Below, one piece after another: positions 1 through 12,713 of a stretch of DNA of 64,000 bases. A program made the position numbers and the translations under genes. Where the stretch lies: assembly GCA_033030425.1 (NCBI GenBank), contig JAUFSD010000002.1, positions 124,001 to 188,000 on the forward strand, in the 5' to 3' direction. The first letter of the stretch is position 1, and each line of letters opens with the position of its first letter. This stretch comes from Verpa conica (Eukaryota; Ascomycota; Pezizomycetes; Pezizales; Morchellaceae). The notes under the pieces are model-generated. The model worked only from the letters and a program-made list of their open reading frames with translations. It was not told where the DNA came from and made no database searches.

Positions 1-3000
1 ATGGTATATAAACAATGGGTCGTGTACTGTACGCAAGTAAGACTTTAGCTACAAAAACCTACAATATCCCCGGGCTGCATATATAGGGATCAATTAAGCT
101 AAGCACCGGAAGCAGGTCAATGGATGGAGCAGCTCCGTTAGGCTCCATGGTATAACCCGCAGCTTGCATAGATGTAACCCGGCTGTTTCAATGTATTATT
201 GGTCACCCAACACGTGTCGTTGGACTGAATTATCCGCAGCCTACTGGCCTTTATTGGCTGTGGTGTTGAACATCCGACGTTCGTGGGACATTGGTGGGAC
301 ACGCTGCATGTTCTGGCAATCAACTGAGCTGAGCCTCCTCTTCTATGGCATCTAGAGTCTCTTGGCATCAGCCTCAAACGAACAAATATGTTCTAGCACC
401 AGATTTCCAGCACTGCGCAGATCTTGAATCGGACGCTCTAGCCCAATAGCCATCGAGTGATGACCTATGAGCCTACAGCTATAGCTATCCACGAGGATCG
501 GGCTGCAAGATGCCCGTACCTACTGACTATACAACAGTGGTTAATAACACACTGTACAGCTACGACTCCAAATGCTAGCGCAAGGCTGTACGGATTCAAA
601 CATACATCATGTAGATTTGAAGCCCGAGAGACAGTGATCGTGAGTATGAGAAGAAGAAAAAAAATAATCTGAATCAGTGCCTTGATCCACAAAATACAGA
701 GTATTTTTTTCTTATTCTCAAAATCGCCCTATTTACCGCCGACAACGGACGGCACATACCGGCAAAGACCCTCAGCTCAGTACACATGGCGTTCATCATA
801 ATCAACGCCCCAGAGTTTTCCCCCCTTATATCCCTGTCTGGTCGACTTCCCCGGTCTTGGATTTTTCATCTCCATCAAGCCAATGCGATAGTCATGACGT
901 AGATGGCTAGAACCCCACGCTTCCTGGGGAAAGGGAAAGAAAGAAAGAAAAAAAGAAAAGGAAAAAAAGAAAAGAAAAGAAAGATAGGTATACCCCACAT
1001 CGTCATCGCATTTATCGACTTTTGCCCTTGTATCTCTTCCTATCGCCCCTACCTACGATCTCTCCGTACGATAGATCATGTTGTGGCACTTGTGAGTACA
1101 TAGGGGTTGTGAGGTAAGTCAGCGGTCCAGGATCAAAAAAAAAAAGAAAGTGGAAAGTAAAACAAGACATTGTGCTATTCAGCAACAACGACAACAATAA
1201 GAAAAAAAAAAGGGGTGAGGGGGGAGAGATATGAGGGGAAGGAGGGTGAAGAATAATGGCTTTGACAAAAATCCCGCACATACCTAATTGTAGTTTTTTT
1301 AGTAAGCAAAAGAACAAGTAGACAAGTTTTTACAGCAGCAGCAGTTTTTTTTTCTCGGTCGATCCCGTAGATCTCGAATTCCGGGAGAATGAACGGTCAC
1401 CTATGGTACCCGAAATTGGAGCTTCTCTATAACTTCATTGTGTTTTCTCCATGACTCATGCGATCGCATCTATTAGCTACAGTATAGTTTTTTTTTTGTG
1501 CAATGCATGGTCGGTAAGTGTTGTATCATCAGACCCGAACCGTATCTCATTCCGAGTGAGAAGGTATGAAATGATCGAACGTTATGGAGGAAAAGGAAGC
1601 AAAAAAAACAACGCAGAGATAAGTTGCCTGAATACTACATGGATTTATCTAATATCATCTAAGAACAGATCATGCCCCCGTGGCCGTTATTAGGTTCAAT
1701 CGGCCAACTGATTACGAAACCAGAGGATATATCAATCCTAATAGTATAGCCCAAGGGACAATCATACTTGAAGATCCAACCCAAGAGCCAAAAGAAAGCT
1801 CTCCTTGAGACTTCTAAAGCGAGCATGAGTGTTCATGTGGCCATCTCGAAGCTTCTCGAGGGATTTTTCCCACGCATTACGCCACCAAGTCTCGATCAAT
1901 GCGATCCTGGCTCTACAAAACAAAGTCCATTACCCTAGAAGGGATACCTGCAACACAGAAAGGAGCCCTCACGAGACAAGAAGGTCCAGGGAACTGACCT
2001 CCCCGTTCATGTACTCTGGCGGCTTCCTAATCAGGATTAAGAGCAACCGATAACACTCGAATGAGAAATCCTCGCTACGCTCCTATAATATCAAGGACCT
2101 CAATATATTCAATCATCTATAAAGAGATTCTATACAAATTAGTAATACTATCATCGACAGGCATGGTCACATGGAATTAAAGAAGTCAGATAAGGACTCA
2201 TACCACGCAGCGAGTATTAGTTTCTCAACGGAAATCATTACATGTTCAAGCTAGAAATAATGTCTCGAGCAAAAACACACCTAACCCTAATTATATATCC
2301 AATAAATAAAAAAAACCTATAATTCTGCAGCAACTTAAGAAGCCCCCAATAATATCGATAAATCCGCCTGGGTCTTTTTATTGTGGGTGTATTAACACTC
2401 ACCAGGGTTACTGTCGAGATTATACTAAGCCAATCATATTATACATATTAGAGATTCTTGCCCCCACGCAATTTCCGGAACCACGGTCCTCGGTTTCCTT
2501 TTGATCGTGGGGAGTGACAAAGATTATAAGGGGCAAATTGTGGAGGGTTCATATATAAGGTATGTTTATATCATGCATGTAGAGTGCGCGACGTACGTAT
2601 GTATATCCACCACCCCCTGGTCTGTTTCATAGGATCGCACTCGGGTTTCTATCACCCTGTTGATTTTGATTTTTTTTTCATCTCGTTTATTTTCTATGAC
2701 GGGGTTGAGATTAAGAATCCCGATAGTACACGTAGGACCCCTCCTGGTATACTATCATTCCTTGCTGCATCTTTCAAAAAAAAAAAAAAAAAAAAATTGC
2801 TACCGTGGTGTTGCGACCTCCGAGTGATATCGTGAGATCGGATGGTCACCCAATAAAACACCCATGGTACATAACTCGAGTAATGTACTCGCATGAGACG
2901 CCATGCTTGAGAATATAGCTCACTCTTATTAAGCCTCGAATATGTCCGAGAAGAGGTATTTGTCATAAGATAACTAGATACACCAAAGCTTCAGGAATCC

Positions 3001-5828
3001 GTTATCATTCAACTGGACTATTCACAAAGCAGTTCCCTGTTATCAAGTCTCTGCAATAGTCTATACAGAGCTGCCAGTAGCTTTAATCGGAACTTTCTTC
3101 GACCAGTTAGCAGCTCGTCTTTCAAATCCACCCCTCTCGTGACCGTACTCCCAACTACAAGCATTCCCGACTCTTGTTGACTCATCTCTAGCTTTCACCG
3201 CTTATGATGACATTCAGAATAACTATAGTGTTCAATCCTCAATAGCCACTGCAGTAGTCACACTACACTGCGCGTTTGTGCTGGCTGGCTAGCTCACTGA
3301 CAGCTAAACTCAGACTAGCCTAAACAGACCCAATCCCTCGGGTTACAGTTTTTTTTTTAGAATAATCTAAACACTTCGGACCCGAGAACTCTATCTACAA
3401 TTAACTTTGATGCTCCAAATTCATGCATGGTATAGGTACCCAGCAACCCCTAACCCCACTATCTAAACCCACCAAAAACTTCAATAGACTTGGTTCATGG
3501 ATGTAAACAAAACCCTAGTATCATGCCCAATGCTTAACTATCTATCAGAACCACAACGTCAAACAAGATAAGGGGGTGGAAGCAGCCAGCAAGCCAGTCA
3601 CATCACTCTGCCGCTGTAAGACAAAGAAGTCAAAAGTAATGAGATACTACACCGCTTTTCTACATACTTGCCGCGCTTGCAGACAGACAGGCAGACAAGG
3701 AGAAGAACCTAAACATGCAAGTCTTGTTCTCTAGCCAGCCGACAGACATACGAAAGATATCGCCCTCGAATGATAACCCCTGCCTCCAACAGTTTCATAT
3801 TCAGGTTCTTTTTTTTACCTATCTCGCAAGTACGTACATACACCGTACTTGATAGACATGGTGATCTACTCTCAAGCTGGTGCCTAATCGTTTAACTAAC
3901 CAACCAACAAACCGTGATCTAAATAGTTTAGGTATTCATATTATCAAAGCTACTATTATCTACTTTTCCAAGCTCGTGTAATTAATAATACAAAAAAGAA
4001 AAAAAAGAAAGAAAAAAAGAAAAACCGAGTTCAATCCCAGGATTTTATCCGAGTAACTACAATAAGTCATCTAAAAAAAAAACCCCCAATTATGCATCTA
4101 TCGTAACCATACAATACAATTCTATTACTCACCCCAACCTCTCAGAAACTATGTATTACAAACCCACTTAATTCACCCTCTCAGAAACTACGTATTACAA
4201 ACCAACTCTTCATGACAATTCAGCCTCCCCCCCCAAACGCGTCTTCTTCCAACTAAGCTAGCCTTTCCCATGTACTATTATAACCTACCCCGCACTCACT
4301 CCAATGTGCTAAAGAAAAGAAAAAATAAAATAAAAAAGTACACTTCCAGCCTCAAAGTCAACTCTATCACACATCTTCTACACTAAAAAAAGGAAAGAGG
4401 CACAGTGGCTATAAAGTTCTTTTATAGGGATCAATATACACTTCCAACACGTACGGCTATATACGTAAAGTATAAGCGAATACCACAAAACCTACTACTA
4501 TCCCAAGAAATAAAACAAAAAAACAAAAAACAAACTATATTAAGCATCTATTTAGATTCACTACCAACCCTCACACAAACGTTCCACAAAAAACAAGCGA
4601 AAAAAAACAAAAAACAAATGAAAGCGCCTAGCTAGAAGATAGTTACCAAAACCTTTCTAGAACATTATAAGAGATTACGCCATATCTATCTCTTCGAAAT
4701 TCATACCCACGAGCTATCTTGAGCGGCCAAAACCCACTAGTTCAGCTTTATCCCTCGGTTGTATGAGCCTCGCTAGAGTATTATCAAGCCACAACACCTT
4801 GAGGGGGGAAGAGGGGGAAGAGACGGAGGCTGATTACGTTGCATAGTACTCCCCATTAAGCGTACTCTAGAAACGTGTGACCACTACGAGTACGACGACG
4901 CCCTCGGAAGTAAGGAGGGTGGTAGGACGAGAAGTAGGGGGGGGAGGAAAAAAAAAAAAGAAAGGTTGTAATTTAACCAATTAGGGGTCTTGCTTTAGTA
5001 AGTTATTTAGTAACAACGAGTTACCACACATGGTTAATTATTATTAAGCCTAAACTAATTACTTGGAGAGAAGAAAAAGGAAATTAAAAAAAAGTCGAGT
5101 GCGAATTCGTGATTCAATTAGGATGTCCGATCTGTCATATGGTGCTCGATCTCGTGTTCTATAAGAAAAGTGCAAAATTCCTTGACCGGTAGTGACGTGG
5201 AGAAGGTTCAATTGCTAAATATGGTATTGTGGACGGATATACGCGTTATTCGGTGTAACGAAGCACGTGAGAAAATTCTACGTATCAGAAATGTCGATAT
5301 TTTTAGCTATAGAAAGTGCAAAATTCTCCCCGCTTGGTTTATGGTTATAAAAAATCTGTATTTTTATTTATCTCAACGTAGAAACAGTTTACTAGTAACA
5401 CTCATAAACAAAGAAATACAAATCTAAGCAAAGTAAGTAGCTAACTAGCTAGCGAATCCGGTGGGGGGAAATAAGGAAAAAGAATATTACTATTGTTACT
5501 TGACTTTGGAAAAATATCTTACAGACCTGAAGCGCTCCCGAATGAAACAAAGACGATATTTGGACCGAAAATGCACCAAGGGAAAAAATAAAAAATAAAA
5601 AACCCAATATTAACCCCCGCAAATAGATTTGAAGAGATCCGCTTTCATTTGTGCACACCGCAAGAAACTTATACACAAGTGTTTTCCACCAACCTTCCCA
5701 AAAGAAACAGTTTTTTCGCCCCTTCCATCATGCACAGTACAAAACCAAGATCCACTCCGAATTATTAATGCAAATGCTCTACAGAAATGAGAATATGAAA
5801 CAGAAAAAAATGTAAGGAAACATTAGAT
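1..5828. other. Gene-free AT-rich region
   Basis: No open frame here has a recognisable domain, a signal peptide or plausible splice continuation; all are shorter than about 100 codons. The sequence is rich in poly-purine and poly-A tracts, for example around 925-990, 2777-2796, 3990-4025 and 4495-4620. One short tandem duplication lies at 4141-4205. I see no tRNA, rRNA or transposon ends. Confidence 0.55.
4141..4205. repeat. Two-copy 39-bp tandem repeat
   Basis: The phrase CTCAGAAACTAYGTATTACA occurs at 4141 and again at 4180, a period of 39 bp. The two copies differ by a single T/C change within the phrase. It looks like a simple local duplication with no evident function. Confidence 0.6.
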
Positions 5829-6619
5829 CTAGTTCAAGTAGACAACGGCACCAATGAGGCAGACAACCAAGGCAAGAGGGCTCTTCAACAGACCAGCGGC
5901 AGCACCGGTGGAGATGGGGCTAGCAGTGGTGGTTGGGGTGTCATCGGAAGTGGGCTTGGATGAACGGGTGGAAGTACGGGTAGAGTTTCCGTAGATACCA
6001 GTGACGGTAGCGTTGGAAGAAGAACCAGTTCCGATCATTGAGGTAACCAAGGTGGTGGTGTTTCCGTGGACAACAGTCATGACAGGGGCCTCGGTGACGG
6101 AAGAAGACTCAGTCTCAGTGGTCGATGTGGATGAAGTCTCAGTAGTCTTGCTGGCAGAAGGCTTGCTGGTAGTTGAGGTAGAAGCAACTGATTTGGTGGA
6201 AGAAGAAGCCTTGGGGGTTCCTGACTTGATGGTGATCAAAGGAGTGTAGTTGACGTTTCCAGCCTTATCGGTGATCATAATAGCGTAATCATCTCCAGCA
6301 GGGAGGGAGGTGTTTGGGGTCCAGGTGAATTTACCACTGTTGGGGTAGTCACCTACTCAATGTTAACTTTGCCCTTAGGTATCAATCATGCATCAATCTA
6401 CTTACCAACAATGATAAGAACATCATCAAGATCGTCCGAAGGACCTTGTCGGAGGGTGAGCTTGATTAGGTTGTTGTTTGTCGGGGTCCAGGTGATATCA
6501 TACATCTCGCCAGTAGTCATTGGGTGAGATGCATCTGGCTGGATGATTGGGTTCTCACCAGCCAAAACAGCTGAGGCAAGAGCAGCAAGGGCGAAAAGAG
6601 AGCTAGTGAAGGAACGCAT
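5829..6619 (-). CDS. Kre9/Knh1-like GPI-anchored cell-wall protein
   Basis: Two exons, 6619-6406 and 6352-5829, join through a 53-nt GT-AG intron to give 245 residues. Residues 1-20 are a signal peptide. Residues about 25-110 form a Kre9/Knh1-type N-terminal domain: the ITWTP strand in exon 1 and the SGKFTWTP...LPAGDDYAI strand pair in exon 2 are the usual signature, and the intron falls inside this domain. Residues about 120-220 are Ser/Thr-rich with N-glycosylation sequons (NTT, NAT, NST). The C-terminus is a hydrophobic tail suited to GPI attachment. This family is associated with beta-1,6-glucan and wall assembly in yeast; filamentous fungi carry many shorter paralogues of unknown specific role. 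The ATG was chosen because the signal peptide follows it directly; the longer upstream frame is leader sequence. Wall localisation is an inference. Confidence 0.88.
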
Positions 6620-6800
6620 GTTGATAGATGTTTGTGGGGTTGGGGGGGTTGTTTGATTAATGAGTGTATAAGTTGCGTAAAAAGTAAGGAGCGAAAGGAA
6701 ACCGAAGAGACCGTGGGTGTGATAGCGAGGATGGGGAAGAGACGGAGGAGGGGGAGAAGAGCTGGTTAAAAAGGAATGGAAGGAAGCTAAGAGCGTTGAC
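6620..6800 (-). promoter_or_regulatory. Pyrimidine-rich leader of the Kre9-like gene
   Basis: On the coding (minus) strand, the roughly 180 bases before the ATG are strongly C/T-rich and end in a CAAACATCTATCAAC-type context. CT-rich leaders are common upstream of well-expressed fungal genes. I did not find a convincing TATA box, so the transcription start cannot be placed. Confidence 0.4.
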
Positions 6801-9800
6801 GGAAGTGTAAAGGAGAGACAAACGAGTGGAGTGGGTGGTGTGGATGGTGGATAGGTGCATAGTGCATAGGTACAGAATAGCTGAGCAGTGTGGCTGCAAG
6901 GGGAGAGATCACACCCGCGAATGGGCCACACACGAAATGAGACTCAAGAGACCAAGACCAAGAGATCCAAGGGACCAAGGGACCAAGAGAACCCCCCCAA
7001 AGAGGCCCCCCCCCCAAGATTGGCCACTGACCGACCCGTCCCTGATTGCCTCTCTCTCGCCTGTAAACTAGAGTATCCACTAGAGTATTGCTGGTCACAA
7101 CCCTGCCCCCTCTCCCCCACAATCTTCGCTTTCCTTCCCACCTGCCCTAATGCTCTCTCTAATTCCCTTCCAAACATACCCGCGCTTGTCCCAATTCCAG
7201 AACTAGTCGCAGGGACTGAGTCCTTAGCGGCCCGCGGTTCGACACCTAATTTCCCAATCCATCCGGTGCCAGCGGCCAGCAGCCAGCGGGGAGATTGCTC
7301 TCTCTGTGTCCTACCACTCTCTGGGCGATATGCATCATGTACTCGAGACCTTATGTTTGCCCGTCCATCCTGCAAATGCGGGTTTCCTTTCTCTGCCGGT
7401 CCAGCGATACCAATGTTGTCGTCGTCGTCGTTGCTCGTCGCACACAGGCGAGAAGCAAGAAGCCTCGCTTCGTTTCAGGGGCAGCTGCTTTGGGCCTGCG
7501 GCTCAAGCCTTGGCTCTGAGGCTAATCCCTGGTACAGCCACCACACCCCTGTCCCTCGACCTCAAATGGAACGACCCGAGAATTGGTGAATTTGCCTCCC
7601 ACAGCACCAATGCCCAATTGGGGGGGTGTGAGGGAACAGAGAGATGAGAACGGGGTTTCACTCGGCTACTACAAACGGTGATGTTTCTCCTCCATTAATC
7701 GCGAAATTGGCGAATCTCGCTCGCTCACCGTTTTGTATTTTCTCTCTCTCTCGACGAGTGGACCACAGTTTATTGCTTCTTTCCCTTTTGTCCACATTTG
7801 GTCGTCTGCCGATATCACGTAGCAATGCACATGGCACATGGCAGCTTCGATCCCCGCTGCAGGCACTAACCGTTCTCGTCCCCCACACAGCCGTCTCGGA
7901 CATGCATCGGAAAAGGAGATTCTGATCGCCACTCTCTCTCTCCTAAAAGTCTGTGCCTTGCAGAATATGTAGTCTAACTTCAACGGCGACGAATAGAAAA
8001 AAAATTTACCCCTGAACCTAACCCACGATTTAAGCTGTTGACGATACTTGCATCCCCCCCCATCTCGCATCTCATATACATAATTGAGAAATACCGCCTG
8101 AGAGCATATCTAACGCCTGAGTCCCCCCACCCAACCCCACCTCGTTCTAGAATCTCCATCTGAGCATAGAGTACGGTTCTCCCCGTCCGTTACTCGGGCC
8201 CTCCGGTATCTATCGGCACGAAAACGAAAGGGAAGGGGGGTCTCAATCCCGAGATCAGATCAAAGAGGGCGCGCGCTTATCCGAAAGGACTAGTTTGCCA
8301 ACAGCACTGCACCCGAACGAATCACATAACCGCTAATAAATGTTGGCTGTTCCCACTAATTACAGTAGAACCACCGAAATCACTCTACTTGTGCACTGAT
8401 ACTAATAGCCTGGGTTTATTGAATGTCGAATTGACACGGTCTCTCTCTCTCCTCGCTAAGTCAGTGCGGGCGGATATAACTACCTTTGTGGTAGAAGATA
8501 CCCATGTGACCGTGGCGTTATAGGAAACACTTCTTTATCCTGAGACTTTTAGCTTTGTAAACGCTGGTACGTACACCATGTGATCACAATAACTATACAT
8601 AACAATAATAATAAACAAAAGAGCGAAAAATTGAGTGACCCATCATGACCCCCTTTAGTGTGTCTAGATCCCGCTAGCTAGCACGGCACACACCCTGCCC
8701 TAATATTACTCCATATTATTATTCTTCATTTTACAGTACCAGGTAGTATGCGGGTTACGCGTACACACTCGAGCTACGAGCAGACAAGCTATGAGCAGAC
8801 AAGCTTAATGATCCCAGGAAATTAACCGGGGAATATAAAGGTTTTTTATTTTATTTTAGTTTTCTTTCTAGAACTTCACTACTGAAGCTTAATACACATC
8901 CACGCTGCTGAGATTCCGAGTGATTCCACATGACACGGTAACAGTGTGCGCGGGTATCAAGGAAGGGAGAGAGAGAAATTAATTACTGTACTAACACCCC
9001 CCCCTACAAGCACTCTATAAAGTGACCAATCCATGCAGACCCGATTATATACTCAATAAAGAGGAAGAAAAAAACCCCGATATTAAATTTTAGTAAAAAA
9101 AAAAACCAGCATTAAGCCAAGAAGCCAAGAAGCCCAGGGTTTAGGTTTTATCACGCCAGGTTTAGGGTTTCTCATATACATCGCATGAATTTGTAATTTC
9201 GAAGGGCGCATAGATGCCAAGACCAATAACCTTCACGAGTGAGGGACTATGAATCCAATAAACAACCCCCCCTCAGCTGAGCTGATCTGATCATATCCAC
9301 CAATAAATAAGCCCCCCTCCCCCGCATATGTCTTGGTCGTAATCTGCATTCATTGTCGACAGGAAGGAGCTGAACCCCAGCGGCAAGGGGGAGAGGAGGG
9401 ATACTAATGCGGCTCAAATCGTGCGTTGTGGATACGTCACTTGCATACCCGAAGACAACAACAACTGGCTGAGTAGATATTAGCGAAGGTAGGCTGCGAA
9501 GGAGGTTGTGTCGGCTTCAGCGCTCTAGGAGTGAGGGGGGAGGGAGGGTATTGGCTCGACGCCTCATTTCCCGTTGACCGCTAGTTTGAGGTGGGGCTGT
9601 AGTGGGGCTAATGATAGCTAGTCTGTGTGGGGTTAGGGTAGTTTGGATAGCTAGTAGTTTAATTGTTTGCGGTAGGACTGGTGCTATGGATAGGTGTAAT
9701 TAAAGGTTGTATGTTGATTGTAGCTAAATTACATGTAGTTATAGCGTCCTCGCTAAGGGTGGTGAGGTATCGAGTGATTGTTTATGAGTATTCTTTTCAT

Positions 9801-12080
9801 GTGTTTAAAGGGGGTATGTTTAATTTTTGTTATCAATGGTTTTATATACGTTTGAGCATAGAGAAGTTGGTTTTAGATAGATACGTTTTGGTAGTAAGGA
9901 GCTAATAGGTTTTTAGCACTTGGGTGGGAATCGAGTGAGTTCTCATGGCTGTAGTTTGAGATTTTTTAGGAAGGATATAGAGAATGTAAAAGCCTTATAC
10001 CTCAGGCTCGATTTGGGCCCCATAGTTTTTTCTGCGGTATATATGGGTGGTGCAAGATACGCCCTATGGGTAAAACATTTCGTTCTATGTATCAGGGTTA
10101 GGGTTGTCTTTTGGGTGCCTAGCCATCAGGGAGCGTCCGTTGCCTACTCAGACTCTAGGGAAACCTTACGAAAGCTGTGCACTTATCAGAGGGGTGTAAT
10201 ACGATTTTCCAAGAGTTCTATAGTTGATGAAGGATATATACTTTCCCAGTGCTTCCTAATACTACGCAATCTGCCTGTTAATACAGAAAACTATACAAGA
10301 CAAATCTGTGTAGGATTGGCCCTCGCCTGGTGGCGGCTAGGAAATGTGGTGGATTAATCATCAGGTATCACTCGAAGCCTACCACTTTTCTTTACAGGTT
10401 TTTTCTTTTCTTTTTTTTCTTCAGCTCGTTAAGTGCGCGCAGCCTCTCGGCTATGGTAATATTACCCATATGACTAAATTTTCCTAATAGCTTGCTCTAG
10501 AGTGTCTCTGTACAGGTAGACTAGTCTCCTACGGTTAGACTAAACGAACATTGTTACTATTTAGGCTAGGGACTCGACCGATTATAACGAGGGCGCCAGA
10601 TTCTCGTAAACAAAACTATTATTGAGGCTTTCTGTGGCGTCCAAGTACGCGCACGAAGAAAGAAAGGAAAAAAGAAAAAAGAATCGTTACATTTTTTTTC
10701 TCGGGATATCGCTTCCCGCAATAACCTTGCTTAAACAAAATCGACCCCCCCCGTCACCTGGTTCCCCCATGAAGTTTCTAATACCGGATCGCTATCCGTA
10801 TTCTCGATTGCGGTATTTTTCAATTTTTTTTTTTTGTAAGTAGTTGTGGAGGTTGACAAAGCCCCCCCTTTTTTTCACTCCCGCTTTCCTGAATGCGACG
10901 CATGCTTCTTGTGGCTTAATGACGGCCCGGCTTCGCGGTGTACAAATGGTGTTTTTGTTACTTGCTTCCCCGCTTTACTCCATCGCGTAGTATAGTCGCT
11001 ATAAAAGACAATACTAATCTGGTAGTTGGAGGATATCTCTGCCGTTCTTATGCTCTCACCCCCCTGAGATCTTTCACGATCATGTCACCGCGTGATGAAA
11101 GTGCCTTGAAGCTACTGTAACATCGGATAGGGTTAGCGGTCTTCAATAGGTTAAGACTTCGCTAGGGGTGGGGATACTGTCGATTAACTCACATAATTAG
11201 TAATTAGTTGGTGACCTTTGTACCGGCTGGGAGGCTGGTGGTTAACTACAACAAATCGTCTAAGAAAACCCGACACCCAGGTTGATGGGTGGTATGCAAG
11301 AGCGCCCTGCATAACAGGGGGTATGGTTACCCGCCCTGGTTATAGTCGGCAAAATAACCGTCGCCACCGTCTAGCGCGATAGCCCTTAACGTTATATTTT
11401 TCCTCCTGAAGGAAAACACTTTCATTAGGTCCCGTCAGTATGAACGGCCGATCCTTGGATACATTGAGACTTTCCTCTAGTGCAGTGGATTCTCTCGTCA
11501 GTTCTGATCATGAAGCTGAGGCAACTGGCCGAGTGGTAGATAGAAGATTATGTACTGCTTTAGTATTTAGGGTATTCAAGGGCCAATAATCCCTACCCAC
11601 AAGTTATGTGGTTATATATCCTAGGAGGATGTTGGTTTTGCCGACAGTAGGAGTGAGGGCGTTCTTTACTATGGGTGTAAGGAGGGGGTCTAGCATAAAA
11701 ATCTTGTCTAGATATAGATAAAGAGTGGATATTAACTACCTCGAATGCTCTATCGATTTTCCAGTGATGGCCATAGGAGTACGATTGCCTTGAGGTAGAT
11801 GAATCTACTTCCAAAGATTATATATCTAAGGTAACCCTAGACTTAAGATATGAGAATAGTTATGTAGCTTTGGACTTTGCTTGTAAGTTGCCAAGACCCT
11901 ATACAAATCCGAGGTCTTGGCGTGACTTTTGAGATCCACCCCACAGGAGCAGTAGAGTATAATGACTATTATTTTTATTTATGTAGTTATTTCAGATTCT
12001 CTTCAGAGATGTATTGAAAAAGCGGTTAGGATATTCGCAAATTTAGCCTTTTTTAGGCGTGGTTTGGCTGTGGGCGACGA
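6801..12080. other. Gene-free region
   Basis: Several open frames of 80-233 codons occur (for example 6888-7589 and 9920-10357), but they are low-complexity or random in composition, lack domains, and some lie opposite the promoter of the Kre9-like gene. Short TTTAGGG-like words near 9137-9172 are isolated. I see nothing I can support as a gene or RNA. Confidence 0.5.
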
Positions 12081-12194
12081 TACTCGTAAAAGCTGATGTT
12101 TGTGGAATGGATTGCTATTAGTTGCATACCATGATTTTGTATGGTATGGTATGCAATAGCAATCCATTCCAAAAACATCAGCTTTTCAAGAGTA
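12081..12194. repeat. Foldback (near-palindromic) element, about 114 bp
   Basis: The left arm from 12081 to 12132 and the right arm from 12141 to 12194 are reverse complements over about 50 bases, with a few mismatches and a 3-base insertion. The shared core includes AAAAGCTGATGTTT followed by TGGAATGGATTGCTATT. Only about 8 bases separate the arms. This is the structure of a foldback MITE or a palindromic duplication. No clear target duplication is visible. Confidence 0.7.
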
Positions 12195-12261
12195 GACCTG
12201 GTACAGGGTTATTTGGACTACCAGACAAATCGTAAAGTAGTCTACTTTCAACACCCCCGCA

Positions 12262-12713
12262 CAATAATCAGTGTGGTCCACGAGGCCGAGGTACCTCGGG
12301 GCCTCGCCTTGAGGTATTTGCCTCGAGGGAGGGCAAGGCCGGGGGGTCACGAGGCCGAGCCACCTCAAGGTAAATAGCAATAAATTTTTTAAAAAATACA
12401 GACCTTGGTAGCAAAACAGGTTACCCACTATAGTAATTTGTTACTTCTAGTCAAAGGCTGGTTAAGCTGGCCTGAAGTCGGGAAATACGAGGTAGAAGTA
12501 GATAGAAATCAAATATAGAGATATGTCTTATAGTGAGAATAACACTATTCATTTATAGAACTAGCACTCAAATTTTATTACTAAAGATAGTTCTATACCT
12601 CAAGGCTCCTAGAATTCAAGGTGAGATCAATGCCGGCCAGAGGTCTACAAAGCCGAGACGCCTCGGGGCCACCCCCCCTGCCTCGCCTCGAGCGGCTTTG
12701 TAGACCACACTGA
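12262..12713. repeat. GC-rich inverted-repeat cluster
   Basis: An island with several copies of a motif close to GGTCYACRARGCCGAG. Copies start near 12274, 12344 and 12642 on plus and near 12706 on minus. The outer copies put CAGTGTGGTC (12269-12278) in inverted orientation relative to GACCACACTG (12704-12713). Within it, 12642-12655 and 12693-12706 are perfect 14-bp inverted repeats. It may be a degenerate terminal-inverted-repeat element of about 450 bp, but the ends are uncertain. Confidence 0.5.

Noticed and set aside
903..1103. Lys/Arg-rich frame across a poly-purine tract
   Set aside because: Composition results from AAAG runs; there is no plausible protein.
6888..7589. A 233-codon plus-strand frame
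   Set aside because: It overlaps the CT-rich promoter side of the Kre9-like gene, has low-complexity Pro/Ser/Cys-rich composition and no domain.
9137..9172. TTTAGGG-like words suggesting interstitial telomere repeats
   Set aside because: Only two imperfect, non-tandem copies; too few to support a telomeric origin.
9920..10357. A 145-codon frame containing WVPSHQG, faintly like an RNase H motif of non-LTR elements
   Set aside because: No other reverse transcriptase or RNase H signature surrounds it, and the spacing of acidic residues does not fit.
11517..11550. ACTGGCCGAGTGGTAGA resembling the D arm of a Ser/Leu tRNA
   Set aside because: No B box, anticodon stem or acceptor pairing follows.
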